The position numbers and the translations under genes were made by a program. DNA of 64,000 nt from Eubacterium sp. MSJ-33 (GTDB lineage: Bacteria > Bacillota > Clostridia > Lachnospirales > Lachnospiraceae): NCBI RefSeq assembly GCF_022174665.1, contig NZ_CP076562.1:1240001-1304000 (forward strand), given 5' to 3'. Of the stretch, positions 9,312 through 19,416 are shown one piece after another (positions within the stretch are counted from its first letter, which is position 1; each line of letters starts with the position of its first letter). The notes below the pieces were generated by a model. That model was not told the DNA's origin. It saw only the letters and a list, made by a program, of their open reading frames with translations, and did no database searches.

Positions 9312-9749
9312 TCAATCATCATACATTTCAGGATTCGCCATCAGCAATAATTTTTCATACAGCTTTGGTGCTTCCTTCTTCAAACTTACCGGTTTGAAAT
9401 CATTGTTCAAAAAACAATGGGCAGTCATCGCTGTATGTTTCACCGTCTTCATATCCGCATCATAAATCTTATAATTGATATAGAATTTGAATGCACTGAC
9501 TTTATAAATATCCGGAACAACTTTAACGGTCTCTCCAAATTTTATGCTCTCTGTAAATTTCTCAGACAATTCCAACACCGGTATCATATATCCCATATTC
9601 TCCAATTCCGCATAAGGAAGACCATAATAGGACATCATATCAATCCGGCAATCTTCCAGAATACGAGCATAATTTGAATGATGCACGACTCCCATACGGT
9701 CAGTTTCATAATAATGAATTTGTCTTTCATAATATGGATATCTTTTCAT
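9312..9749 (-). CDS. Hotdog-fold acyl-CoA thioesterase (YbgC/FadM type)
   Basis: 145 aa, a single 4HBT hotdog domain. The start QIHYYETDRMGVVHHSNYARILEDCR contains the characteristic catalytic Asp in TDRMGVVHHSNY. It is expected to hydrolyse acyl-CoA or a related thioester in the cytosol; the acyl chain preferred cannot be told from sequence. It begins 2 nt after the coiled-coil gene stop and is followed by metF 45 nt downstream, so it is probably part of a three-gene operon. No obvious functional link to metF. Confidence 0.88.
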   Translation of the reverse strand: MKRYPYYERQIHYYETDRMGVVHHSNYARILEDCRIDMMSYYGLPYAELENMGYMIPVLELSEKFTESIKFGETVKVVPDIYKVSAFKFYINYKIYDADMKTVKHTAMTAHCFLNNDFKPVSLKKEAPKLYEKLLLMANPEMYDD

Positions 9750-9751
9750 GC

Positions 9752-10465
9752 TTAGGATTCCTTCTTTTCTTCAGCTTTTTTTCTCTGATCTGCAATATGC
9801 TTTTCTACTGATGTTTCTTTTTTCTTTGCTGTCTGCATTCTCACTTTATTCTTCTCATCATACAGCTCGTTCGAAAGAAGCTGACCAAGTTCCAAAATCT
9901 GCGCATATCGTTCTTCTTTGCTTAGTTCTTTCAGATTTCCCATCAGTTCGGCTTTATTTTCTTCCACAATTCGCGTTTTTTCTTCCAATGTATGTACAAA
10001 CTCTTCATACTGTTGTTTTACCATACTGTAAGAATTCGCAAGCAGATCATTTACCTCTGTCAGCATCTCATCCGTATAAATCAGAGAAGCTGCGTAAATA
10101 TCTCCGGCTGTACGAAGCGCCTCACGATCCTCTATCTGCAGATCCCCCGGATGGAACGCAGGAAGTGTCGACATTCGTTTTGTGACACGAATCCGGCTTG
10201 CATTCCGCTCCGCCTCCATCAGAATTTCTTCCGCTTCTTTTTTTGCCTCAGTCAAAATTCTGCCTCTTCGGTCATTCACTTCCCGATAAATCTTCAACTC
10301 ACCCCGGACAATATTTTCCAGTTCTCGGATTAATCGAACCATCTCTTCTTTATCTACAAGTACTTTTCCAGAAGCAAACGGAACATTTTGTCCATTTTCA
10401 ACGCTATCAATCAGTTGTTCAATAATTTGATCTGTTCTTCCGTTTTCCATAATCACATTTATCAA
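9752..10465 (-). CDS. Coiled-coil protein, V-ATPase subunit H/DivIVA-like, function unknown
   Basis: Up to 237 aa, highly charged and helical. A short N-terminal part (QIIEQLIDSVENG; LVDKEEMVRLIRELENIV) precedes a long heptad-rich coil (ILTEAKKEAEEILMEAERNASRI), a central segment, a second coil and a Lys/Glu-rich tail. No signal or membrane segment. This type of protein is common and uncharacterised in Lachnospiraceae; resemblance to ATPase stator or DivIVA coils is generic. The start is uncertain: TTG 10465, GTG 10456 and ATG 10450 are in frame, and an AGAAAG best spaces the GTG. It has its own promoter overlapping the kinase gene end. Confidence 0.75.
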   Translation of the reverse strand: MINVIMENGRTDQIIEQLIDSVENGQNVPFASGKVLVDKEEMVRLIRELENIVRGELKIYREVNDRRGRILTEAKKEAEEILMEAERNASRIRVTKRMSTLPAFHPGDLQIEDREALRTAGDIYAASLIYTDEMLTEVNDLLANSYSMVKQQYEEFVHTLEEKTRIVEENKAELMGNLKELSKEERYAQILELGQLLSNELYDEKNKVRMQTAKKKETSVEKHIADQRKKAEEKKES

Positions 10466-10499
10466 CTTTCTATATTACTGTGTGTACAAAACTCACTAT

Positions 10500-10528
10500 A
10501 ATATACAAGTTTTCCTCTATAATTTCAA
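10500..10528 (-). promoter_or_regulatory. Promoter of the coiled-coil/thioesterase/metF operon
   Basis: TTGAAA (10523-10528), 17-base spacer, TATATT (10500-10505) on the minus strand. The -35 overlaps the stop codon of the upstream sensor kinase gene. Confidence 0.6.
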
Positions 10529-11370
10529 CCTTTTTTCATCGGAAATGACACATATGCACAGAACTTCCCATCTTGTTCCGACAACAGCAAGACTCCGTCG
10601 AGATCCCGCGCAAGCCGTCTGACACTGCGGATACCAAGTCCATGCTTGAATTTATCTTCTTTTGTCGTGTGCAGTTTGGGATTATCTGTAAGTATTGGAA
10701 CGCTTATACGATTTTGTACCAATATACAATACATCCCTTTTTCCTCATACATATCCAACGTGATTTCACGATTGTCTTCTTTTTCCTCTGCTTCAATCGC
10801 ATTATCCAGCAGATTTGCCAAAATCACAGCCGTTTCCATCGTACATGCAGGCGGAACAACTCCGTTGATCCTTATATCTACCGGAATATTTTGTTTTGCC
10901 GCAGTTTCCAGTTTGTCATTTAGTACTGCATTAATTGCCCCACTCGAAGCATAATATACCATCTGAGAATTCAACCGCCGTTCTACGATGTCCACAATTC
11001 TGGTTCTTGCCTCTTCATATTCCGCATTTTCAAGCAATCCCAGAACTGCGACAAGATAAGATTTTACATCATGATTGATGGTACGCGCCTGCTCATATAC
11101 TTCACTTACCTTCTGATACATCGTAGATTCCTGCGCAACCTGCATATTCAAAATCTCATTTTTGACAGCAATGCGTTTTAATTCTTTTAATGAATGCACA
11201 CATATACATATCAATATACTCGCAAGAAGAAACACTACTACAAATACAAGAATCCCAATCCAATTACCATATTGCCCATTCGAGCCCAGCCAGACCACCA
11301 TAGTCAGACACACAAGTCCGATTGAAAGCGCAATGGATAATGATAATACCAGTTTCCTAAGAAATTCCAA
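10525..11370 (-). CDS. GHKL-family sensor histidine kinase (AgrC/CitA-like)
   Basis: 281 aa. Two hydrophobic N-terminal segments (about 7-30 and 37-60) anchor it with almost no external loop, so it may sense within the membrane or in the cytoplasm. The helical phosphoacceptor segment TINHDVKSYLVAVLGL contains the predicted His. The ATPase domain has an N box (ILANLLDNAIEAE) and a G box (HGLGIRSVRRL), typical of the GHKL group that pairs with LytTR regulators. It overlaps the regulator gene by 14 nt. No AgrB or AgrD peptide gene is visible nearby, so the signal is unknown. Confidence 0.9.
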   Translation of the reverse strand: MEFLRKLVLSLSIALSIGLVCLTMVVWLGSNGQYGNWIGILVFVVVFLLASILICICVHSLKELKRIAVKNEILNMQVAQESTMYQKVSEVYEQARTINHDVKSYLVAVLGLLENAEYEEARTRIVDIVERRLNSQMVYYASSGAINAVLNDKLETAAKQNIPVDIRINGVVPPACTMETAVILANLLDNAIEAEEKEDNREITLDMYEEKGMYCILVQNRISVPILTDNPKLHTTKEDKFKHGLGIRSVRRLARDLDGVLLLSEQDGKFCAYVSFPMKKG

Positions 11371-12100
11371 ACAACATCCTCCTCACATAATTCGCATGCT
11401 GCCGGCGAACCTGTTCCAGATATTTCCGACTGACCGGTACGTGTTCCTGATTGTCTAACCGTATCTCCTTCGAATTAATTGCATAAATATTCCGCACATT
11501 CACCAAATATCCGACATGCACTCGCAAAAAGCCATATTTCTCCAGTTTCTTTGCAAATTCGGAGATTTTTGCCCGCAGAACCTCCTGCCTGCCATCCTCT
11601 CTGTGAATAATCACATAATGCCCACTGCTCTCAAGATACAGCACATCACTGACGCAAATCTGAACCATATTGACGCCTACTTCCATCTCACAATACATCG
11701 TCTGCTGCTTAATCTCCTCCAGCACACTCAGCAAAGCTTCTTCCAGTTCCTGCAGCAATCGCTCTTTCCGTATAAAACGGAACGGACGATAATGAAGCGC
11801 ATCAAACACAAGTTCATTTCGATTTGTAATAAAAATAATGTTTACCATATGCTTTCGGCATTCAATCTGCTTTGCAATATGCATACCATCAATTCCCGGC
11901 ATATCAATATCCAGTAATAGCACATGCATATTCAAAATTTCTTCGAAATTCCGCATCAGATCATTTCCGCTTTTATATGTACAGATAGAAAAAACAAATT
12001 TTCCTTCTTCATGAATCGGAGCAAATATCTCCTCTGTATTTTTTTGTATTCGGTTTAAATCATCCTTATTGTCATCACAAATAGCAATTTTTATATCCAT
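11357..12100 (-). CDS. LytTR-family response regulator (AgrA-like)
   Basis: 247 aa. The receiver domain (1-120) has the acidic pair at residues 9-10 (ICDDNKDD) and phosphoacceptor Asp about residue 64 in LLLDIDMPG. The LytTR DNA-binding domain (about 140-240) includes VLYLESSGHYVIIH and LRVHVGYLVNVRNI. It is translated ahead of, and overlapping, the kinase gene. It lies 28 nt after the nitroreductase, so the three are probably one transcript. Target genes are not evident. Confidence 0.92.
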   Translation of the reverse strand: MDIKIAICDDNKDDLNRIQKNTEEIFAPIHEEGKFVFSICTYKSGNDLMRNFEEILNMHVLLLDIDMPGIDGMHIAKQIECRKHMVNIIFITNRNELVFDALHYRPFRFIRKERLLQELEEALLSVLEEIKQQTMYCEMEVGVNMVQICVSDVLYLESSGHYVIIHREDGRQEVLRAKISEFAKKLEKYGFLRVHVGYLVNVRNIYAINSKEIRLDNQEHVPVSRKYLEQVRRQHANYVRRMLFGIS

Positions 12101-12128
12101 AGAGTCCCCATCCCAAGGTGTATCTCAT

Positions 12129-12677
12129 TTATTTATCCATATAAGTAATAAGCTCTGCTGTTTCTTTTCTCGGTGTTGCATCCGGTGTGAATTTCGGGAA
12201 TCCGATCGGAATCAGAGCCGCAACCGTTTTTCCCGCTTCCAGGCCGATCGTCTCTGCAACCTTTGCATCATCAAACACACCCATAATACAGCTTCCAACA
12301 CCCTTATCATAAGCTGCTAAGCTGAATGTCATCGCCGCGATACCCGCATCAAACATCTCCCAGCCGGTTCCCTTGCTTGTTGAGAAGCTTCCATCCTTCT
12401 CATAGCCGCATCTGCCGTTCACCTGTGTAAGCACAACCAGATTCTTGCATTTTGAAAGCGTCTTTGCATTGTGTTCAAATCCAAGCAGACAATCATCACA
12501 GATTTTCTTGATAATATCCTCATTCTGAATCAATATATAACGAAGCGTCTGTGTATTCTTCCATGTCGGTGCCATCTTCGCTGTATCTATAATCTCCTCG
12601 AACAATTCATGGCTGATCAGCTCCTCCGTATAGCGTCTCACACTTCTTCTTGTCTTTAATCCTTCTAATAATTCCAT
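12129..12677 (-). CDS. Nitroreductase-family flavoprotein
   Basis: 182 aa, one nitroreductase domain starting LKTRRSVRRYTEELISHELFEEII, the FMN-binding Arg cluster. The rest (TAKMAPTWKNTQTLRYILI; GSCIMGVFDDAKVAETIG; VAALIPIGFP) follows the short NAD(P)H:FMN oxidoreductase pattern. Substrate unknown; the family includes quinone, nitroaromatic and flavin reductases. AGGAGG precedes the ATG. It is the probable first gene of an operon with the two-component pair downstream, so redox state and that signalling system may be linked, which is inference. Confidence 0.9.
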   Translation of the reverse strand: MELLEGLKTRRSVRRYTEELISHELFEEIIDTAKMAPTWKNTQTLRYILIQNEDIIKKICDDCLLGFEHNAKTLSKCKNLVVLTQVNGRCGYEKDGSFSTSKGTGWEMFDAGIAAMTFSLAAYDKGVGSCIMGVFDDAKVAETIGLEAGKTVAALIPIGFPKFTPDATPRKETAELITYMDK

Positions 12678-12704
12678 CGTTTTGTCCTCCTAATATTTAT
12701 TTTT

Positions 12705-12735
12705 ACTTGAATCCATATTCAAGTTATGGTACTCT
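12705..12735 (+). promoter_or_regulatory. rnpB promoter with overlapping palindrome
   Basis: TTGAAT (12707-12712), 17-base spacer, TACTCT (12730-12735) with an extended TGG, placing the start at the 5' end of the RNase P RNA. A perfect 8-bp inverted repeat (12705-12712 and 12717-12724, spacer CCAT) overlaps the -35 and also lies in the nitroreductase upstream region, so it could be an operator for either gene. Confidence 0.5.
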
Positions 12736-12742
12736 AATCACT

Positions 12743-13085
12743 GCGTAAGTCAGATAAGTGATTGCGGCTGCCACATCGGCAGGTGAGGAAAGTCCGGGCT
12801 CCATAGGGCAGGATGCCGGATAACGTCCGGTGGAGGTGACTCCCAGGCCAGTGCAACAGAAATAAACCGCCACATATATGTGGTAAGGGTGGAAAGGCGA
12901 GGTAAGAGCTCACCGCTGTTCTGGTAACAGGGCAGGCTCTGTAAACCCCATCCGGAGCAAGACCAAACAGAAAACCATACAGCTGCCCGCTGTGTTTTCA
13001 GGTAGGTTGCTTGAACCTTACGGTAACGTAAGGTCTAGATAGATAATCACTCTCGACATAACCCGGCTTATCGTCTGGCTTACGC
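12743..13085 (+). ncRNA. rnpB: RNase P RNA, bacterial class A
   Basis: Catalytic RNA that removes tRNA 5' leaders. The conserved GAGGAAAGTCCGGGCTCC block starts at 12784, followed by the CAGGATGCCGGATAACGTCCGG stem, the ACAGAAATAAACCGCC element, the AAGGGTGGAAAGGCGAGGTAAGAGC region, and the 3' core AGATAGATAATCAC...CGACATAACCCGGCTTA. Ends pair as P1: GCGTAAG at 12743 with CTTACGC ending at 13084. T-rich sequence follows directly, so P1 probably helps terminate. The architecture is class A, as in many Clostridia, not the Bacillus class B type. Exact ends are within a few bases. Confidence 0.95.
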
Positions 13086-13108
13086 TTTTTTATTTTTCTT
13101 CCAGTTGC

Positions 13109-14794
13109 TTATACATCAAAACAGCTGCCCCCAACAAACTCCCGTAAAATTGAATTTGTCGGAATATTTGTTACCTCCATTCCAAGGAAATAATCCAGGA
13201 ATTTCAACAACCGTTTTGCCTCATAATACTCTTCACATTCCTTTGGTACTGAAAACAAAAGCGGCTCCGCATATTGCTTAATTACACTCAATTCGTAGAT
13301 CAAAGCTGAATTAAACATCACATCAGCCTCTTCTTGATATGGGAAAATGTATTTTTCTTCGCCACGTCGGACAGACGGCCACATCGCAATTGTCTCCCGT
13401 GCATCGTTTCCCCGTGTCCGGGCATCCCGCACAATCCGGCGAATCAGTCTTCCATCGGTAGTCGGAATCCGGTTATGATCATCAATATTAATTTGTGTCA
13501 GCGCACTAATATAGATTTTAAATTTGCTGTCATCCGGAAGCCCCTCTGTCATCAGTGGATTTAACGCATGAATTCCTTCCGCAACAAGCACATCGCCGGA
13601 ATTTAATTTTAATTTCTTTCCTTTGTATTCTTTTCTTCCCTGTGTAAAGTTAAAAGTCGGAATCGGAATTTCTTCTCCTAAAAGTAACTTCTTCATGTCC
13701 GAATGGAACAGATTAAGATCCATTGCTTCAATACATTCAAAATCATAATTTCCATTCTCATCCTTCGGTGTATTCTCCCGGTCAACAAAATAATTATCGA
13801 GTGAAAGCGGATACGGCCGCAATCCATGTGCTCGAAGCTGCACACTTAACCGATGCGAAAACGTTGTCTTCCCGGAAGAACTCGGCCCCGCAATCAACAC
13901 AATCTTCTTTTCACCTGCACGAATCATATCCGCAATCTGGGCAATCTGTTTCTCCTGCAATGCCTCATGCACAAGCATCAGTTCCCGGATATCGCCCTTT
14001 GTAATACACTCATTCAGCTGTCCAACATTGCTGACATCCAAAGTCTGACTCCAGTCATCCGATGTCTTCAATACAGAGAATAATTTCTCCCGCGGTTCAA
14101 ACTCAGGGATAATCTCCGGTTCTTCCCGTGTCGGTGCCATCAACATAAATCCCGTATCATAGGGTACAAGATCATAACAGGTAATATATCCCGTAGACGG
14201 AACCATATAGCCATAGAAGTAATCTTCATAATCCTCAATGCTATACAGGTTTGCCTTTGACACACGTCTGTATCGGAATAAGCGTTCTTTATCAAACCGA
14301 CCCTGTTTTGCAAACCTCTGTACCGCTTCTTCCGTGGATACCGATTCCTTGATAATTGCTATATCCTTGCGAACCAGTTCATTCATCCGGTTTTTTACAC
14401 GGAATAAGATATCCTTTGTAACAGGAACTTCTTCTGATACCTTGCGTTCCCCGTCCCGCGAATTCTTCAGAAGCCGGCAATAATATCCTTTGCCAAGCGA
14501 ATACATCACTTTTACACTGTAACCGCTTCCCATTACATCCGAAAACGCTTTTACCATAAGAAAGGTCAGACTCCGCTTATACGTATCCATACCAATCACA
14601 GACGTTTTCTCCACAAGGCGCAGTTCCACATCCCGATCTAACAGCTTGCCAAGTTCACACAGCTTCCGATTGCAAAACGCAAGCACATATTTCTGCTTAT
14701 CCTCCTGCATATGTGCGTGCACAAATTCCGTGATTGCCGAAAATTTATCCACCTCATACACTTGCCCATCCATCGTAACCTTGATTTTTTCCAT
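13109..14794 (-). CDS. Uridine kinase-like nucleoside kinase with TGS and tRNA-synthetase-like N-terminus
   Basis: 561 aa. An N-terminal TGS-like segment (1-65) and a threonyl-tRNA-synthetase-like second domain (about 70-220) precede a P-loop kinase domain (about 290-500) of the uridine kinase/phosphoribulokinase family, with Walker A GPSSSGKTTFSHRL and the downstream RLIRRIVRDARTRGND region. This architecture is widespread in Clostridia and annotated as nucleoside kinase; its physiological substrate is not established by sequence. The ATG at 14794 is chosen because AAAGGAGTG precedes it by about 8 nt; a GTG at 14818 also reads in frame. It lies downstream of nif3 and converges on rnpB. Confidence 0.88.
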   Translation of the reverse strand: MEKIKVTMDGQVYEVDKFSAITEFVHAHMQEDKQKYVLAFCNRKLCELGKLLDRDVELRLVEKTSVIGMDTYKRSLTFLMVKAFSDVMGSGYSVKVMYSLGKGYYCRLLKNSRDGERKVSEEVPVTKDILFRVKNRMNELVRKDIAIIKESVSTEEAVQRFAKQGRFDKERLFRYRRVSKANLYSIEDYEDYFYGYMVPSTGYITCYDLVPYDTGFMLMAPTREEPEIIPEFEPREKLFSVLKTSDDWSQTLDVSNVGQLNECITKGDIRELMLVHEALQEKQIAQIADMIRAGEKKIVLIAGPSSSGKTTFSHRLSVQLRAHGLRPYPLSLDNYFVDRENTPKDENGNYDFECIEAMDLNLFHSDMKKLLLGEEIPIPTFNFTQGRKEYKGKKLKLNSGDVLVAEGIHALNPLMTEGLPDDSKFKIYISALTQINIDDHNRIPTTDGRLIRRIVRDARTRGNDARETIAMWPSVRRGEEKYIFPYQEEADVMFNSALIYELSVIKQYAEPLLFSVPKECEEYYEAKRLLKFLDYFLGMEVTNIPTNSILREFVGGSCFDV

Positions 14795-14818
14795 AACACC
14801 CACTCCTTTCATGCACAC

Positions 14819-15592
14819 CTATAAAACCGAAAACGGAACCCCGACTTCCGCTGTCTCGATTTCAACATCCATACAATAATCCTGCAGATATTGATACATC
14901 ATATGCATAAATATATGTTCCAATCCATAATGCGAAGCATCCAGAATTGAAAGTCCCATCTCGTTTGCATCCAATCCCTCGTGATGTCCGATATCTCCTG
15001 TGATCAGACAAGTCGCACCTTTTTTAACCGCAATATCTATTACGCTTTTTCCAGAGCCTGGGCAAATTGCCACTTTTCCCACTGTATCATCTGTATTTCC
15101 GTACAATATCACATTTTTTAAATCGAACTTTTCTTTCACCAGTGCAGCCAGATCCCGCACCTCCATCGAAACAGGAAGATATCCGATCTCGCCAATGCCT
15201 TCGCCGTCTTTTGTCTCATCCAGCACTTCCACATTCTGCAGCCCAAGCATCATGGCTGCTTCTTTCGCCATGCCACCTATTGTATCAAAATTTGTATGCA
15301 TCGCATAGCAACAAATACCGTGTTCAATCAGTTTCAATATTTTCCGCCCCAGTACAGTTTCATCATTGACCCGATCAACTTTGCCAAATATCACAGGGTG
15401 ATGCGATACAATCATATCAACCCCTTTTGAAATAGCTTCGTCAATCACAGACTCTGTGACATCAAGCACTAACAGCAGCTTGCGAACTTCCCTGTCACGT
15501 CTTCCCACCAGTAATCCAACATGATCCCATTCCAGTGCATACTCCCTGGGAGCTTTTTTATCCAACAGGTTTATAATATCCATACATTGCAT
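14819..15592 (-). CDS. Nif3-like dinuclear metal-centre protein
   Basis: 257 aa, the short single-domain form of the Nif3/YqfO family. Metal-ligand motifs are visible: SHHPVIFGKV (paired His), HTNFDTIGGM, and near the C-terminus ITGDIGHHEGLDANEMGLSILDASHYGLEH. These proteins form toroidal hexamers with two metals per subunit; some are annotated GTP cyclohydrolase I type 2, but the role remains unsettled. It follows trmK with a 9-nt gap, an arrangement conserved in Firmicutes. Confidence 0.92.
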   Translation of the reverse strand: MQCMDIINLLDKKAPREYALEWDHVGLLVGRRDREVRKLLLVLDVTESVIDEAISKGVDMIVSHHPVIFGKVDRVNDETVLGRKILKLIEHGICCYAMHTNFDTIGGMAKEAAMMLGLQNVEVLDETKDGEGIGEIGYLPVSMEVRDLAALVKEKFDLKNVILYGNTDDTVGKVAICPGSGKSVIDIAVKKGATCLITGDIGHHEGLDANEMGLSILDASHYGLEHIFMHMMYQYLQDYCMDVEIETAEVGVPFSVL

Positions 15593-15601
15593 CGTATCAC
15601 C

Positions 15602-16360
15602 TCATTTCGCATCATTCGAATACAATCCGATTGCTTCACCAAGCAGGTTCAATTGTGTATCTAATTCCTTTATTCTCCTTTGTGATGACGCCGTCTGTTG
15701 TTTTACTAACCGTTCTCTCAATTCCTGCATTTTCTTTTCTTCCAGTTGCAGATAGGTATTATATGTCTTATTTTCCTTATGTAATAAAACAGGGCCATAC
15801 AGCATTTCTACCGGCTGCATATTCATACACGGCTGCTGTGGTTGTTTTTTTATTGCTTTGATAATTGTGTAAAACTTACCATCTTCTTGCAAAAAATCCT
15901 CATCTACAATGATGTATCCCTGCTCCTGCAAGTATCGGCGAACTGTTTGCGGCTCCGATTGCGGTTGTAAAATCAAGCCAATCCCTGCCTCCAGGTGTTT
16001 CCTTCCACGCATCAATATTCCGCGCATGAGTTCCCCACCCATTCCTGCAAGAACCGCCCAGTCTGCTTCCCACATATCAAGCTGCTCAAATCCGTCAGAA
16101 ATACGTGTTTCTACACTTTTATCGAATCCATATTCCTGGATATGTGTCTGTGCGATTGCCAAAGGTCCTTTTCGTACATCCATAGCTATCACATGATCTG
16201 CCAACGACTCTGCTATACACGACATCGAGACAAACGCATGATCACATCCGATATCCGCTACACAGGCAATCTTCCCATGTGCTTCTTTCTCCCGTCTCAG
16301 CATCGCAAGTATCGCCTGCATACGCATGGACAAAGGTATTTTTCTTTTACTCGTTTGCAT
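15602..16360 (-). CDS. trmK: tRNA (adenine-22-N1)-methyltransferase
   Basis: 252 aa. The Rossmann methyltransferase domain has the SAM loop [14 protein letters not shown] and the family-specific [13 protein letters not shown] motif. A helical C-terminal coil ([19 protein letters not shown]) is typical of TrmK. It methylates N1 of A22 in tRNA. It overlaps the end of rpoD by 14 nt and precedes nif3, the usual order rpoD-trmK-nif3. Confidence 0.93.
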   Translation of the reverse strand: MQTSKRKIPLSMRMQAILAMLRREKEAHGKIACVADIGCDHAFVSMSCIAESLADHVIAMDVRKGPLAIAQTHIQEYGFDKSVETRISDGFEQLDMWEADWAVLAGMGGELMRGILMRGRKHLEAGIGLILQPQSEPQTVRRYLQEQGYIIVDEDFLQEDGKFYTIIKAIKKQPQQPCMNMQPVEMLYGPVLLHKENKTYNTYLQLEEKKMQELRERLVKQQTASSQRRIKELDTQLNLLGEAIGLYSNDAK

Positions 16361-17546
16361 CTAAGAAATCCTTCAACTTTCTACTCTTGCTTGGATGTCT
16401 CAGTCTACGCAATGCTTTTGCTTCAATCTGGCGGATACGCTCTCTGGTTACCTGGAATTCTTTTCCAACCTCTTCCAGAGTTCTTGCACGGCCATCATCC
16501 ATACCAAAACGAAGACGTAAAACCTTCTGCTCTCTCGGTGTCAATGTATCCAAAACCTCATTGAGCTGGTCTCTAAGCAGATTGCTCGCTGCAGCCTCTG
16601 CCGGAACCGGCACATTCTGATCCTGGATAAAATCACCCAGATGGCTGTCTTCTTCTTCACCGATCGGAGTTTCCAGCGATACCGGTTCCTGCGAAATCTT
16701 CAAGATCTCACGTACACGCTCTACAGAAATCCCCATACGCTCTGCAATCTCCTCCGGAAGCGGTTCTCTTCCTAACTCCTGCAGAAGCTGTCTGGACTCA
16801 CGAATCAGCTTATTGATTGTCTCAACCATATGAACCGGAATCCGGATTGTTCTTGCCTGATCTGCGATTGCACGTGTTATCGCCTGACGAATCCACCACG
16901 TTGCATACGTACTAAACTTATATCCCTTTTCATAATCGAATTTTTCAACAGCCTTGATGAGTCCCAGATTTCCTTCCTGAATCAAATCCAAAAACAGCAT
17001 ACCACGTCCTACATATCGTTTTGCAATACTGACAACCAAACGAAGATTCGCTTCTGCAAGTTTCTGTTTTGCCTTCTCATCGCCTGCCTCCATGCGTTTT
17101 GCCAACTCAATTTCTTCCTCTGCTGTCAAAAGCGGTACCTTTCCAATCTCTTTCAGATACATACGAACAGGATCTTCAATGCTTACACCGTCCGGAACAG
17201 ACAAATCAATCTTCTCGATATCAATGTCCGCATCTTCCGTATCTTCCAGAATCATATCATCCAGAATCTCATCATCATCCTCTGTCTCAGACAATACAGC
17301 AACATGATGTTCATCCAGATAATCAAATATTTTTGTCATAATATCTGTCGTGAGTGTAATATCCGGCTTACCGACAAAATAATTCACGATTTCCGTATCG
17401 ATCAACGTATTATCATTCTTCTTTGCCATCTCCACAAGATTCTCCAGATGTTCCTTCATCTGATCTGTCTGCATGATGTTCTCATCTGTATTCTTTGCTG
17501 TGCTTGTTTCCTTATCTGTTACTTTCTTTGCCATTTTAGGTTCCAT
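16347..17546 (-). CDS. rpoD: Primary sigma factor of RNA polymerase
   Basis: Housekeeping sigma-70 (SigA), 399 aa. A weak, acidic region 1.1 (about 20-105) precedes region 1.2 ([16 protein letters not shown]), region 2 ([37 protein letters not shown] then [13 protein letters not shown], the -10 reading helix), region 3 and region 4 ([42 protein letters not shown], the -35 helix). Two in-frame ATGs (17546 and 17534) are possible; the ribosome site GGAAGG is too close to the first and loose for the second, so the N-terminal four residues are uncertain. Sits 20 nt after dnaG. Confidence 0.97.
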   Translation of the reverse strand: MEPKMAKKVTDKETSTAKNTDENIMQTDQMKEHLENLVEMAKKNDNTLIDTEIVNYFVGKPDITLTTDIMTKIFDYLDEHHVAVLSETEDDDEILDDMILEDTEDADIDIEKIDLSVPDGVSIEDPVRMYLKEIGKVPLLTAEEEIELAKRMEAGDEKAKQKLAEANLRLVVSIAKRYVGRGMLFLDLIQEGNLGLIKAVEKFDYEKGYKFSTYATWWIRQAITRAIADQARTIRIPVHMVETINKLIRESRQLLQELGREPLPEEIAERMGISVERVREILKISQEPVSLETPIGEEEDSHLGDFIQDQNVPVPAEAAASNLLRDQLNEVLDTLTPREQKVLRLRFGMDDGRARTLEEVGKEFQVTRERIRQIEAKALRRLRHPSKSRKLKDFLDANE

Positions 17547-17566
17547 CCTTCCATTGTGATTATATT

Positions 17567-19387
17567 CTATCCATTCTTTAATGAAATATGCAATTTCGTC
17601 AATTTTGCCTTTTCTGCTATCAACTCCGGCAACTGTTCCGGATTTAATGCAATATTCGCCAATTCATAATCAATCCTTGCCATCTTTACTTTTCTGACCA
17701 GATCATTGATTATGCGCTCCCGTTCCTCTTCTGTAACCTGAACATCCAATTCTGTCTGTAGAATCTTCGCAACCAGTCTCTGTTTTTCAACATCCTCAAA
17801 CAGATTCACAATTGCTGCCGGGTTCACGGTTCCTGTCTCCTTATATTGGTCAAACAATCTTTTTGCCACTATATGATAATCTTCATCCACAAAGTCCGCT
17901 TCCGTGAGAATCCCATCTAAAAGCTGAAACAATTCCGGATTTCCAACCATCCAGGTAAGAAGCACCCGCTGTGGTTGCAGCCTCTGATCATCCGGATCTT
18001 CTCTTGAACGTCCATAGCCCTCCGTTGACTGTCTCACCTCCGGTTCCACCGAAATCGGCACATCAGTCTCTGGCTGTGACGGTGATGTCTTTATACCTAT
18101 CGTACCATATTTTGTCACCATCGACTTCAGATCCCCTACATCTATATGATACTTTTCTGCAACCGCCTCTATATAACTGTGCCGGACAACCGGTTCATCC
18201 AGTGCGGACAATCGTTTCGCCGCATCCTTTGTAAATTGAATCTTCTCTTCCGGATCCTTCAGATTATAATTCTGTGCAATTGCATCAATCTCGAAAACAA
18301 TTCCCGTTACCGCATCGGCAATGCGCTCTTCAAATGCTTCCTTCCCAAGATTATGTATAAATTCATCCGGGTCTTTATACGGTTTCAAATTTATGACACG
18401 TGTTGCAATTCCAACCTCCCGCATAATTCCAATTGCTTTCATTGTTGCTTTTCGGCCGGCGCCATCACTATCATATGCCAGATAAACCTCATCCGTGTAT
18501 CGTTTTACAATGGTTGCATGTCCCATCGTCAGTGCAGTGCCAAGCGAAGCCGCTGCATTATCAAAGCCAGCCTGATGCATTGCAATTACATCCATATATC
18601 CCTCACACAGGATAATCCCCCGCCGCTTCGAGCGTCTCGCATAATTCATGGCAAACAAAGTGTGGCTTTTATCGAAAACCGCTGTCTCCTTCGTGTTGAT
18701 GTATTTGGGCATTCCGTCACCGAGCACACGACCGCCAAATCCGACAACTTTACTGTTGATGTCCATAATCGGAACCATCGCCCGGTTCCAGAACATGTCC
18801 TGTCCTCCTCTGCGCTCATCAATCCGAACCAATCCGGAATCTTTCATCTGCGCATCTGTATATCCTTGTTTCTTTAAATGCTGATATAAATCATTCTCAT
18901 AAATATTCGCATAACCAAGTCCAAACCGCTGAATCGTCTCATCCGTGAATCCACGATTGTGATAATACTCCAGCGCATGTTTTCCAGCCGGTGTCGCAGT
19001 AAGCAGATAATTAAAATAAATTGCTGCTGTTCGGTTCATATCTTTCAGAAGCACTTTATAATTTTCCCTCTGTCTTTGTTCTTTCGAAAAATGCTGTTCC
19101 GGCAGATTTACCCCGGCACGTTCTGCAAGCATCTTCAACGCTTCCGGAAATGAAAAATTCTCATATTCCATAATAAACGTTATAACATTTCCGCCCACGC
19201 CGCATCCAAAACAATGATACATCTGTTTATCGCGATTCACATGAAAGGATGGCGTCTTCTCATGATGAAATGGACAGCATGCCATATAGGAATTTCCACG
19301 TTTTTTTAATGTAACGTAGCTGCCAATCACATCCACAATATCATTTCGGCTGCGTACCTCTTCAATTACATTTTCTGAATAATACAA
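17567..19387 (-). CDS. dnaG: DNA primase
   Basis: 606 aa. The N-terminal CHC2 zinc finger ([16 protein letters not shown] and [11 protein letters not shown]), the catalytic core with TOPRIM motif ([26 protein letters not shown]) and a divergent C-terminal helicase-interacting domain are all present. It synthesises RNA primers at the replication fork. It is preceded by dgt and followed by rpoD, as in clostridial macromolecular-synthesis clusters. Confidence 0.97.
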   Translation of the reverse strand: MYYSENVIEEVRSRNDIVDVIGSYVTLKKRGNSYMACCPFHHEKTPSFHVNRDKQMYHCFGCGVGGNVITFIMEYENFSFPEALKMLAERAGVNLPEQHFSKEQRQRENYKVLLKDMNRTAAIYFNYLLTATPAGKHALEYYHNRGFTDETIQRFGLGYANIYENDLYQHLKKQGYTDAQMKDSGLVRIDERRGGQDMFWNRAMVPIMDINSKVVGFGGRVLGDGMPKYINTKETAVFDKSHTLFAMNYARRSKRRGIILCEGYMDVIAMHQAGFDNAAASLGTALTMGHATIVKRYTDEVYLAYDSDGAGRKATMKAIGIMREVGIATRVINLKPYKDPDEFIHNLGKEAFEERIADAVTGIVFEIDAIAQNYNLKDPEEKIQFTKDAAKRLSALDEPVVRHSYIEAVAEKYHIDVGDLKSMVTKYGTIGIKTSPSQPETDVPISVEPEVRQSTEGYGRSREDPDDQRLQPQRVLLTWMVGNPELFQLLDGILTEADFVDEDYHIVAKRLFDQYKETGTVNPAAIVNLFEDVEKQRLVAKILQTELDVQVTEEERERIINDLVRKVKMARIDYELANIALNPEQLPELIAEKAKLTKLHISLKNG

Positions 19388-19416
19388 AACTACTTCACCT
19401 GTTTCTTATACAAACT

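Noticed and set aside
12743..13085. Protein-coding potential in the nitroreductase-kinase gap
   Set aside because: No plausible frame; sequence is RNase P RNA.
18146..18877. 243-aa open frame on the plus strand
   Set aside because: Lies entirely inside dnaG on the other strand; Cys/Ile/Asn-rich nonsense composition, no ribosome site. A shadow of the primase gene.
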